From Lentibacillus sp. JNUCC-1 (lineage in GTDB: Bacteria; Bacillota; Bacilli; Bacillales; Amphibacillaceae), in assembly GCF_009741735.1 (NCBI RefSeq), contig NZ_WHOH01000003.1:372001-436000 (forward strand): a stretch of 64,000 nucleotides of DNA, in the 5' to 3' direction. Of this stretch, positions 54,212 to 61,781 are shown one piece after another. The position numbers and the translations under genes are program-made. Under the pieces are notes generated by a model. The model did not search any database and was not told the origin of the DNA. It worked only from the letters and a program-made list of their open reading frames with translations. Numbering within the stretch: the first letter of the stretch is position 1; each line of letters begins with the position of its first letter.

Positions 54212-54970
54212 TCAACACTCGTCACCACCTTTGTCATGTATATTGTTGTCTACAGCTAAAGTAAAGACCATCAGCATCATATTCAAAATATTGGTATCGA
54301 CATCGTGGATATTAACTTCATCACTGATACTCGTCACTTTTGCAACATATTCCTCATCTAATATCTGCAAAGGCATTAGCATGTACTTGTCTTTTGACGA
54401 ATAATACGCTTTTCTGAGTTCCAGTTGTCTTTTTATTTTTCCCTTGGTGTCACCCTTCAAAACCGCAGCTCGTTCTTCTGAAGTTCTATAAGGCAAGACA
54501 TCAACGTTTAGGAATTCCTTTCCTGCATACGCATTCATGGAGTTCTCTAATTCATGAACATATTCATCCTTACTTCTAGTATAACTTGGATACTCGAATG
54601 CGTTCAAGACAAACTCCATATTGTCGACCTTTCTGTTTGTAATGTTCCACAGTTCCTCTGTTTCAGAGACTTGTTTTTCCCTCATTCTCATTTCGTGACC
54701 ACCAATTTTTGAGATATAAAGATTGAGAAATAATAACGAGTCAACGATCACAAAAGCTACTAACACAATCAGATAGCTTGTCCATTTTTCAAAGAGGCTA
54801 TAAGGATGGTTGGTTAGGTAAACCAAACAACCCAAAATAAAAATCAAATACCAAGTCCTCCTGATTACGTCTGTATTTTCAACCAAATGCTCCTTTTTCC
54901 ACGCTAAAATCGTGTAAATGACCAGGAAAACAAATAAAAACCACAAACCTGCAATAATATATGGTGCCAT
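54212..54970 (-). CDS. spoIISA: SpoIISA-family toxin
   Basis: 252 residues. Three N-terminal membrane segments (IIAGLWFLFVFLVIYTILAW; TWYLIFILGCLVYLTNHPYS; WTSYLIVLVAFVIVDSLLFL), then a cytoplasmic GAF-like domain. RRTWYLIFILGCLVY and SLFEKWTSYLIV line up with RKTWYLLFVLGAMVY and SLFTHWERYLIV of B. subtilis SpoIISA, as I recall that sequence. SpoIISA damages the cell membrane and is neutralised by SpoIISB binding its cytoplasmic domain. Two candidate antitoxins follow. An unrecognised gene ends 14 bp upstream. Confidence 0.88.
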   Translation of the reverse strand: MAPYIIAGLWFLFVFLVIYTILAWKKEHLVENTDVIRRTWYLIFILGCLVYLTNHPYSLFEKWTSYLIVLVAFVIVDSLLFLNLYISKIGGHEMRMREKQVSETEELWNITNRKVDNMEFVLNAFEYPSYTRSKDEYVHELENSMNAYAGKEFLNVDVLPYRTSEERAAVLKGDTKGKIKRQLELRKAYYSSKDKYMLMPLQILDEEYVAKVTSISDEVNIHDVDTNILNMMLMVFTLAVDNNIHDKGGDEC

Positions 54971-54984
54971 ATCTTCTCCCCTTT

Positions 54985-55869
54985 TTATTGCCTTTTAGTG
55001 TCAACAAAAACAAAATAATCCCTTGCCCTCGCAGGGTAGACGCCACTGGTCACCCATAACTCCCAAAAGAAAGCATCCTTTTTCATACCTATACAACCTT
55101 CAATAAGAAGGCCAGGTTTGACCAGCTTGCAAGGCATCCCTACAATTTGATAGACTCTGTCGGAATCGATATCATTTATGGTGACAACATCATCGTATAC
55201 TTCTTTAACTTGGAAAATGCTCTGAATGTTATTCGCATAGTGGTTGTGGTTTGTGGTATTTGAGGTTAAAATCTTTTCGAAGTCCCAGTCATTCTGATGA
55301 ATACCTGGGAATGCTTGCTGGAAAAGATGGTTTAACAGTTTTTCACAATGGAGAAGTTCTGACTTGGCTTGTGCCTCATACTGCTCAACCACTTTAAGCC
55401 ATGATGTTCCAGTACGCTGATCCAGCCACTTAACGAATCGTCTGAGCTGCAGCAGAAATATCTCGGAGTCTCTTTGTTTTTTGGATATTGTCATATGGTC
55501 GTGGGGATAATGGACAAAAATAAATTTCTCCCAAAAAGATGATTGACATTCTTGCCACGAGGAGGGGCAATGGTCTTCCAATGTATCGGTTAAGTAGTAG
55601 GAAAAAATACGAAGAAATTCGTTTGTATGTTTTCCGGAACCCTTTTTTAATTTATAAGCAACTAAATCATCACTGTAAAACTCGAGTAAACCTCTGTAGC
55701 GCATATCAAATTTAGAACTAATCTTTAGCTTTTCCATCATTGCTTTATGTTCATCGGGATGGGAAAAAGTTTGCATTCGAAAGGTTACTTCGGTGTGGCC
55801 TTGAGAAGTACTTTCGGAGGATGGAACAATTCCACGGGGATCAAAATAGTGATTTTTCATAAGTGTCAT
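54985..55869 (-). CDS. Unknown protein upstream of the SpoIIS toxin
   Basis: 294 residues, no membrane segment, no motif I recognise. The N-terminus reads KNHYFDPRGIVPSSESTSQG; the middle is helical and Trp/His/Phe-rich (CQSSFWEKFIFVHYPHDHMT, VKWLDQRTGTSWLKVVEQYE); the C-terminus is beta-like (DDVVTINDIDSDRVYQIVGM, then PCKLVKPGLLIEGC). Starts at 55869 or 55860 with weak ribosome sites. It is 14 bp from the toxin gene and on the same strand, so it is probably co-transcribed. SpoIIS loci as I know them lack such a gene. Confidence 0.65.
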   Translation of the reverse strand: MTLMKNHYFDPRGIVPSSESTSQGHTEVTFRMQTFSHPDEHKAMMEKLKISSKFDMRYRGLLEFYSDDLVAYKLKKGSGKHTNEFLRIFSYYLTDTLEDHCPSSWQECQSSFWEKFIFVHYPHDHMTISKKQRDSEIFLLQLRRFVKWLDQRTGTSWLKVVEQYEAQAKSELLHCEKLLNHLFQQAFPGIHQNDWDFEKILTSNTTNHNHYANNIQSIFQVKEVYDDVVTINDIDSDRVYQIVGMPCKLVKPGLLIEGCIGMKKDAFFWELWVTSGVYPARARDYFVFVDTKRQ

Positions 55870-56082
55870 CTACTTTCTATTAGATTTAATAATGAGATGC
55901 GTTTGCTTGAGGGGAGCGGGGGAAAGGTTAACATAATTATAGCATGACTTGTCAGAAATGGAAGTTTTATTTAAAGATTTTAAAAGCGTATAACATAAGC
56001 TCTAAAGTGCGCTGTGTTGAAGTGAAATGTACAGGTAGGAGTTGCACGTTTTCCTCCGTACAGAATTCAGATTACAATCAGC

Positions 56083-56577
56083 ATGGAGTTAGCTGATAAA
56101 TTCGCATATATATTGAATTATAGATTTATGTTGTTTTTTTGCCCCCTCGGTTATAATTTAATGAGAATGATCTTCAGTCAGCTGACGGGCCGGCGCGTGG
56201 ATCCGAGCTTTGTTTGTTACCCGCCTTTTTACAGCAACTTTGGGAAAAATATAACGATCGGGAAAAATGTGTTTTTCAATATGGGGTGTACGTTTCAGGA
56301 TAGAGGCGGTATACATATAGCTGACAATGTGCTGATTGGAATGAACGTCACGATTGCCACATTGAATCACGGGTTGGCCCCGGACGAAAGGGACACAACA
56401 ATTGCCTCACCTGTTTACGTCGAGAAAAATGTCTGGATTGGAGCGAATGTGACCATACTGCCCGGTGTTACGATCGGTGAGAACGCTGTGGTCGCAGCTG
56501 GCGCGGTCGTGACGGGAGATGTCGCAGCGAATACTGTTGTGGCAGGTGTGCCGGCGAAACGGGTTAAAACGCTGTGA
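56083..56577 (+). CDS. Hexapeptide-repeat O-acetyltransferase (maltose/galactoside acetyltransferase type)
   Basis: 164 residues of left-handed beta helix: [88 protein letters not shown]. The catalytic His is in TLNHGL. The usual N-terminal segment of about 50 residues is replaced by a short hydrophobic one ([20 protein letters not shown]), and the start has no clear ribosome site, so the 5' end may be altered. Sugar acceptor unknown. Confidence 0.8.
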   Translation: MELADKFAYILNYRFMLFFCPLGYNLMRMIFSQLTGRRVDPSFVCYPPFYSNFGKNITIGKNVFFNMGCTFQDRGGIHIADNVLIGMNVTIATLNHGLAPDERDTTIASPVYVEKNVWIGANVTILPGVTIGENAVVAAGAVVTGDVAANTVVAGVPAKRVKTL

Positions 56578-56648
56578 TAAAGATGAGCTGTTTTCAGCTA
56601 CCTCGCGGGATGCGGCCGATAAATGCAGCCGCTGCTCTGGAAAAAAGA

Positions 56649-56679
56649 TTGACTTTTAGTATGTGAAATGGTTTACTAT
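56649..56679 (+). promoter_or_regulatory. Promoter before the Mn2+ riboswitch
   Basis: -35 TTGACT (56649-56654) with -10 TTTACT 17 bp downstream (or TACTAT at 19 bp). The aptamer starts about 15 bases after it. Confidence 0.6.
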
Positions 56680-56691
56680 TAATATAATTTC

Positions 56692-56792
56692 AAAGGGGAG
56701 TAGCTTTTACAGTTAAGTCGTCAATTCAGAATGTGGCTCACATTCTCGGCTTCTCTGGCAACTCGGACGTGTTGTTAGCAAGACCTTTGCCT
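56692..56792 (+). promoter_or_regulatory. yybP-ykoY (Mn2+) riboswitch
   Basis: Conserved blocks AAAGGGGAGTAGC at the start, AAGTCGTCAA and TGGCTCACATTCTCGGCTTC in the middle, and TTAGCAAGACCTTTGCC at the end are those of the yybP-ykoY family, which senses Mn2+. The downstream gene is TerC, its most common partner. A terminator (56780) overlaps the 3' end of the aptamer, so Mn2+ would allow read-through. Confidence 0.9.
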
Positions 56793-56817
56793 ATGTGGTA
56801 AAGGTCTATATTTTTTT
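56780..56817 (+). terminator. Riboswitch terminator
   Basis: AGACCTTT and AAAGGTCT arms, then TATATTTTTTT. A second hairpin (AGGGGCT to AGCCTCT, 56818-56855) with its own T-run follows, so two terminators stand before terC. Confidence 0.8.
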
Positions 56818-56881
56818 AGGGGCTTTTACCATGTGGATGGTACGAGCCTCTATTTTTTTATATCTGAAGGGAGCACACAAC

Positions 56882-57650
56882 ATGGACGGCATTTGGCTGG
56901 AATACGGATGGACATTATTAGTACTGATTGGACTTGAAGGGATTTTATCTGCTGACAACGCACTCGTTATGGCGGTGATCGCAAAGCATCTCCCAGATGA
57001 TCAAAAAAGAAAGCGATCAATTATGGCATTATCGGTGCCTTTATTTTTAGATTTGGTGCCTTGTTTGCGATATCGTTCATTGCCAACGTGTGGCAGGTTC
57101 AGGCGATTGGTGCCGCATACTTGATTTATCTGGGCTTAAAACACGTGATCTCAAACAATTTTGGTTCGAAAGATGATGAGGAGAGTAAGTTGGAAAAGAA
57201 TGCTGCTGGGAGCGGGTTTTGGCCTACTGTTGCCAAAATCGGGCTGACGGATCTTGCTTTTGCCATTGATTCCATTCTTGCAGCGGTGGCGCTCGCGATC
57301 GTGCTGCCGAATAGCCCGCTGCCGAATTTTGGCGGTATGGACGGTGCCCAATTTGCCATGGTTGTCCTAGCGGGGATTGCTGGCTTGATTCTTATCAAAT
57401 TTGCCGCAACATGGTTTGTAAGCCTGCTTGACAAACGGCCGGGCCTTGAAACAACTGCATACTTAATCGTAGCCTGGGTCGGCGTGAAACTTGCCGTGAT
57501 TACCCTGAGCCACGAATCAGTGGGGATCTTGAGCGAGAGCTTCCCGCACAGTACAGGCTGGAACTTCACTTTCTGGGGACGCTCCTTGGAATCGCCGTCT
57601 TAGGCTGGTTTGCTTCTGGTAAAACGATGCCAGAGGAAAATAGAGCGTAA
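56882..57650 (+). pseudogene. ykoY: TerC-family Mn2+ exporter, two frameshifts
   Basis: ATG 56882. Frame 1 gives WLEYGWTLLVLIGLEGILSA with the metal-binding GLEGILSADN and breaks at the AAA run 57010-57012. Frame 2 gives INYGIIGAFIFRFGALFAIS to the second acidic motif LTDLAFAIDSILAA, and onward, and breaks at the GGGG run 57575-57578. Frame 3 gives LLGIAVLGWFASGKTMPEEN to TAA 57650. One base added at each site restores a full TerC of about 256 residues. TerC exports Mn2+, matching the riboswitch. It is either broken or mis-sequenced. Confidence 0.87.
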
Positions 57651-57761
57651 TCGCTAAACAGTGAGCATAATTACTGCATGTTTGATGCGTGGGTGCTAGT
57701 GTGACATATATGCTTGAAACAGCATGATTTTGATAGTCGTTTTAGGAGGCCTTGCAGTTAT

Positions 57762-58913
57762 ATGAAAAAGAAATATGAACCTTTGTTTGACCATGTGCAA
57801 CTCCGCAACAAAACGGAATTGAGAAATAGATTTGTTTTAGCACCACTCACACATGTGTCATCAAACGCAGATGGTACCATTTCAGATGATGAAATTAAAT
57901 ATATGGCGCAGCGATCGAAGGATGTCGGTTTAGCGATTACTGCGGCGAGTCATGTGACAGATCTGGGAAAGGCGTTTCCTGGCCAGCCTTCTGTGGCACA
58001 TGATTCCGATATTGATGGTTTAAAACGGTTGGCGAAAGCGATGAAAGAAAATGGTGCCAAAGCCGTTGTGCAAATTCATCATGGCGGGGCCCAGGCACTG
58101 CCGTATTTAACGCCTAATGGCGACGCGGCCGCACCGAGCCCGGTAACATTGCGCAGTTTCGATGAAGAAGCTGAGCATCATGCTCGGGAAATCTCACAAG
58201 ACGAAATTGAGGAGACGATCAAGGCTTTCGGTGCGGCCACCCGCCGTGTCATCGAAGCCGGTTTTGACGGTGTGGAAATTCATGGTGCCAACCGCTATTT
58301 AATTCATCAATTCGTGTCACCCCATTTTAACCATCGTGAGGATGAATGGGGAAAAAACCGATTTAAGTTCCCGATGCGTGTGGTGGATGAGGTTGTTCAA
58401 ACCGTTAAAACACATGCAGATGACTCGTTTATTGTTGGGTATCGATTTTCTCCAGAAGAGCCTCAAAATCCAGGCATTCGTATGGAAATCACCGAAGAAT
58501 TGGTGAAGCAACTAATCGAAAAGCCATTGGATTATTTACATGTTTCCTTAATGGATGTGCATTCAAAAACGCGTGCCGGTAAATATCAAGGCCAAGAAAG
58601 AATTGCCCTCCTCCATCAATGGATTGACGGGCGCATGCCATTAATTGGTATTGGGTCGATCTTTACGGCAGATCAGGCATTAGAAGCTGTAGAATCCAAA
58701 AACATTGATTTATTGGCATTGGGCAGAGAGATTCTTTTAGATCATACCTTTGTTGATAAAATCCAAACAGGTAACGAGGACGAAATCGTGTCTGTATTTG
58801 ATCCCGATCGAGCGGACAAACATGATTTGCCGCCCAAGTTATGGGAGCAATTTTATAAAGGATTTTACCCAGTGCCAAGAACAGACCAGCAAGATCCCCG
58901 TTCCTCGGTGTGA
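57762..58913 (+). CDS. NADH:flavin oxidoreductase, old yellow enzyme family
   Basis: 383 residues, FMN-binding TIM barrel. NRFVLAPLTHVSSNADG, VVQIHHGGAQA (active-site His pair region), ATRRVIEAGFDGVEIHGANR and LIHQFVSPHFNHREDEWG are family signatures, and LLALGREILLD closes the phosphate site. It reduces alkenes conjugated to carbonyls or a related substrate. ATG 57762 follows AGGAGG by twelve bases. Transcribed alone. Confidence 0.9.
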   Translation: MKKKYEPLFDHVQLRNKTELRNRFVLAPLTHVSSNADGTISDDEIKYMAQRSKDVGLAITAASHVTDLGKAFPGQPSVAHDSDIDGLKRLAKAMKENGAKAVVQIHHGGAQALPYLTPNGDAAAPSPVTLRSFDEEAEHHAREISQDEIEETIKAFGAATRRVIEAGFDGVEIHGANRYLIHQFVSPHFNHREDEWGKNRFKFPMRVVDEVVQTVKTHADDSFIVGYRFSPEEPQNPGIRMEITEELVKQLIEKPLDYLHVSLMDVHSKTRAGKYQGQERIALLHQWIDGRMPLIGIGSIFTADQALEAVESKNIDLLALGREILLDHTFVDKIQTGNEDEIVSVFDPDRADKHDLPPKLWEQFYKGFYPVPRTDQQDPRSSV

Positions 58914-58991
58914 TTGGATTGTTTAGTGGTAATAGCGGTTTGAGAACGCATATAACAGATTGGCGGCGGTGCAGGGGCTATCCAAGTTTTT

Positions 58992-59115
58992 GAGGCTGAT
59001 ATCCAGAATTATTTTCATATATCCAGAATTTCACGGTAGATATCCAGAAAAAGAAGCGTTTATCCAGGAATCATGAGGATTTATCCAGAATTCACCTCGG
59101 TTTATCCAGGTTCCC
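58992..59115 (+). repeat. 20-21-bp tandem repeat, type TATCCAGAA
   Basis: Six units starting TATCCAGAA (or TATCCAGGA), most 21 bp apart, for example TATCCAGAATTCACCTCGG. It lies just after the old yellow enzyme gene. A different sequence from the TTTGATAGA arrays but the same period. Confidence 0.8.
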
Positions 59116-59189
59116 GGCGGCAAGCGACAGCCACCGCAGCCCAGCCGTCTGCAGAAACATCCCGCCTAGTACACTAAACCTACAACAAA

Positions 59190-59222
59190 GGCCGGTCCTG
59201 CATCGTGCGGACCGGCCTTTTT
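59190..59222. terminator. Bidirectional terminator
   Basis: AAAGGCCGGTCC, loop TGCATCGTGC, GGACCGGCCTTTTT. Stands between convergent genes. Confidence 0.9.
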
Positions 59223-59225
59223 GAT

Positions 59226-60080
59226 TTACATATTCGCTGCTTCGTTAGCAGATGTTTTCACGTCGTGACTATGTTTCCGATGATACAGCACGTTCACAAT
59301 GGCACCAATCATTAAAATCAGTCCAGTCAGGAAAAACCAGATCATTAAAACAATGACGCCGCCGAGACTGCCGTATGTGGCCGAATAGCTGCCGAAGTTA
59401 CTGACATAGAATGAGAAGCCGAGCGAGACGAGCATCCATAGCACACTTGCGGTGACAGCACCGGGTAAGACGTGCTTGAAAGGGAAGTTCTTGTCTGGTG
59501 CGAGTTTGTATAACATCGCGAGCAGAAGCGTGATGACGACCACACTGACCACCCAGCGAAGAACCTGAAACAGGAGTGTCATTGCTGCAGACAGGCCGAA
59601 GAACGACTCGGCGAAATCCAACAGGACGCTTCCGAATACAGGTAAGAGAATCGCCACGCCCAACGCCAGAATCATGCCAAGGGTCAGACCGAGTGCGATG
59701 AGACGCACAACGATGAAATTTCGTGACTCTTCCACTTCATAGGCCTGATTGGTGGCTTTGATGAACGCATTAATACCTGCAGATGATGACCACAAGGCAC
59801 CGATAATACCGACTGTTAAGAGGCCGCCCCTTGGGGTATTCACCAAGCTGATGATATTTTCTTCCAAAATGGTGCCGATGCCGCTTGGCAGTACTTTTTC
59901 AATAAATCGAACGATGTCATTCGGATCAACGTTGAGATAAGGAATAATTGTAAAACAGACGACTAATAATGGCACACTTGCTAATAAATAATAGTAAGCC
60001 TGTGCAGCGGCTAGAGTTGGAACATTATCTTTCTGAAACTTTTGCATGAATGTTTTTCCATAGTTTATAACCTTAGACAT
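59226..60080 (-). CDS. YihY/BrkB-family inner-membrane protein
   Basis: 284 residues, six hydrophobic segments. Family motifs: DNVPTLAAAQAYYYLLASVP, LVNTPRGGLLTVGIIGALWS, SAGINAFIKATNQAYEVEE, and LPGAVTASVLWMLVSLGFSF. Once misnamed RNase BN, now seen as a membrane protein of unknown transport role. ATG 60080 follows GGAGGT by six bases. Confidence 0.9.
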   Translation of the reverse strand: MSKVINYGKTFMQKFQKDNVPTLAAAQAYYYLLASVPLLVVCFTIIPYLNVDPNDIVRFIEKVLPSGIGTILEENIISLVNTPRGGLLTVGIIGALWSSSAGINAFIKATNQAYEVEESRNFIVVRLIALGLTLGMILALGVAILLPVFGSVLLDFAESFFGLSAAMTLLFQVLRWVVSVVVITLLLAMLYKLAPDKNFPFKHVLPGAVTASVLWMLVSLGFSFYVSNFGSYSATYGSLGGVIVLMIWFFLTGLILMIGAIVNVLYHRKHSHDVKTSANEAANM

Positions 60081-60211
60081 ATGCATACCTCCAACGATGC
60101 TTTGTTGACTATATACCCCGTTGGTGAGGGTTGTAATCAAAGTTGGAAAATGATTATGCTGTTTTATTTTGCCGCAGTCGTGGTATAGTGGAATGAAAGG
60201 AGGACTGTGGG

Positions 60212-60835
60212 ATGGAAGGCGTCATTTATGTTGCACTATTTTTAATTTCAATCGCATTTGCAATCGTAGTCGGGTACATATCGTTTGTGCTCTATCGGAT
60301 CACGACGATGCTGAAAACAGTAGATAAATCGGTGGGGGAGCTGGAGCAGGAAGTTACAGGCCTCATACCGCCACTCAGGGAATCCATTCAGGAAACGGAT
60401 AAGCTCGTTGATGATATCGATGTAAAAGCACAGTCCATGGATCACCTTGTTACGACCGCTGAAAATTTGGGCCAAAGTGTGAACGACCTCAATGCGACTC
60501 TTTCCAACACCACTGCAAAGCTTTCTGATGAAGAACTTCAAAAGAAAACCAAGGTGTTTACAGAGGGGCTGCAGTGGAGTGAGGTTGCCTTTAAGTTGTA
60601 TTCCAGATGGAACAAGTCATCCAAAAATGAATTGATGAAACAAAAGCAACCGACAGACATTACACCAATCAAACAGACAGGGGAGGGGAATAAACATGTT
60701 ATCAGGAATTGGTATTTTACTTATTGGATCAGCTTTTTTAATCTTGGCTGTTTTTCTGGCCCACGTATTGAACAACCTTGCGCACGTGCTGCGTGGTGTC
60801 GAAAAGACGGTCGAAAAATTGCCGACTCAGCTTGA
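60212..60835 (+). CDS. DUF948-family protein (YtxG-like), 3' end doubtful
   Basis: The N-terminal membrane helix (VALFLISIAFAIVVGYISFV) and the coil with repeated D/N/S patterns (VDDIDVKAQSMDHLVTTAEN) are typical of DUF948. As written the frame runs 140 bp into the next gene. In the neighbouring frame a stop lies at 60690-60692, just before the next start, and a GGGGAGGGG stretch (60680-60688) could have lost one G. The natural protein is therefore probably about 160 residues. ATG follows AAAGGAGG. First of three envelope or stress-type small genes. Confidence 0.75.
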   Translation: MEGVIYVALFLISIAFAIVVGYISFVLYRITTMLKTVDKSVGELEQEVTGLIPPLRESIQETDKLVDDIDVKAQSMDHLVTTAENLGQSVNDLNATLSNTTAKLSDEELQKKTKVFTEGLQWSEVAFKLYSRWNKSSKNELMKQKQPTDITPIKQTGEGNKHVIRNWYFTYWISFFNLGCFSGPRIEQPCARAAWCRKDGRKIADSA

Positions 60836-61148
60836 CAATGTATTCAGTGAGACCGGAAATCTTATACATGAAAGCAACCGCACACTCGGTGACATCAATG
60901 ACAAACTGGAGCAGCTCAGCCCGTTGTTTTACATTGCCGGGGACATGAGCAATGTGACCCGCAAGTTCTCGTCGTCCCTTGTAGACGTGACCGAGTCCGT
61001 GAAGCAAAAGACAAGTGAGACAAGTGAAATCACGAAGAAAAACAATGCTGGCGGTCTATATGGCTCATTTGCTATGGGGTATTATTTGCTGCAAAAACGC
61101 AGACAAATGAAGAAGGATTCAGCTAAAGGGGCCACCCGAGATGAGTAA
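60696..61148 (+). CDS. DUF948-family protein
   Basis: 150 residues: hydrophobic N-terminal helix (GIGILLIGSAFLILAVFLA) and a coiled tail (LPTQLDNVFSETGNLIHESN). ATG follows GGAGGGGAATAAAC. It overlaps the next gene by 8 bp. B. subtilis YtxG is the nearest type; these general-stress proteins have no defined activity. Confidence 0.85.
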   Translation: MLSGIGILLIGSAFLILAVFLAHVLNNLAHVLRGVEKTVEKLPTQLDNVFSETGNLIHESNRTLGDINDKLEQLSPLFYIAGDMSNVTRKFSSSLVDVTESVKQKTSETSEITKKNNAGGLYGSFAMGYYLLQKRRQMKKDSAKGATRDE

Positions 61149-61347
61149 ACCCAGTACAAGCAGCCTGGTGATCGGCGCACTTTCCGGAGCGGTGCTGGGT
61201 TTTGGAATCCGTACAGTTGTTTCCAAAAAAGATAAAATCAGCGCAAAAGTTAAGGAACTCGATCGCCGGTTGTATGAAGACGGCAAGGTGCAAGCGAATA
61301 AGATCAGTCGGATTAAGCAGGATGTGAATGAGCAGGTTAAGCAGTGA
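61141..61347 (+). CDS. YtxH-like small protein
   Basis: 68 residues. The glycine-rich N-terminal helix (LVIGALSGAVLGFGIRTVVS) and a charged coil (ISAKVKELDRRLYEDGKVQA) are of the YtxH type. It overlaps the DUF948 gene before it, so the three form one operon, as ytxG-ytxH do in B. subtilis. Confidence 0.7.
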   Translation: MSKPSTSSLVIGALSGAVLGFGIRTVVSKKDKISAKVKELDRRLYEDGKVQANKISRIKQDVNEQVKQ

Positions 61348-61359
61348 TAAATCGTAATG

Positions 61360-61401
61360 ATAAGGATGCGAATCGCCATTGATTTCGCATCCTTATTTTT
61401 T
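61360..61401 (+). terminator. Terminator of the DUF948/YtxH operon
   Basis: ATAAGGATGCGAA and TTCGCATCCTTAT pair around CGCCATTGAT, followed by TTTTTTG. A second hairpin (GAAGCACG to CGTGCTTC, 61406-61434), the last member of the GCTTCC family, follows. Confidence 0.88.
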
Positions 61402-61434
61402 GTGGAAGCACGGAAACGTCTCTCGTGCTTCTTT

Positions 61435-61781
61435 TTATTGTGTTTATTTGGAGATTGGTAGCCGGAGCTGGCACCCATTTCCATTTCTAGAAAACCTGTA
61501 AGGATAGTGTTCTAGAAGTTGGAGATGACATTAAGATTCCGTTGAGTAAATAATTATTTACTCGTGAAATGAGTGCCAGTTTTCGGTGCTGCTGAAGTTT
61601 TAAAGTAGCAGGAGGCTGGCATTTATTAATCTTTTAACAGTTTTTAATAAATTTTTCGGAAGCAAACTAAATAAACTAAAAAGATCTGCTATAATAGAGT
61701 CGAGACCTATTCAGAATTATTAAAAATAAAACGGTGCATGTCTCGATGAGCGACCCTGACCAGTGGAGTGGAGAAGATGAG
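61435..61781 (+). other. Spacer with a possible promoter
   Basis: No gene seen. A TATAAT at 61690-61695 is a good -10 for the permease gene; a matching -35 is not clear. Confidence 0.35.
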
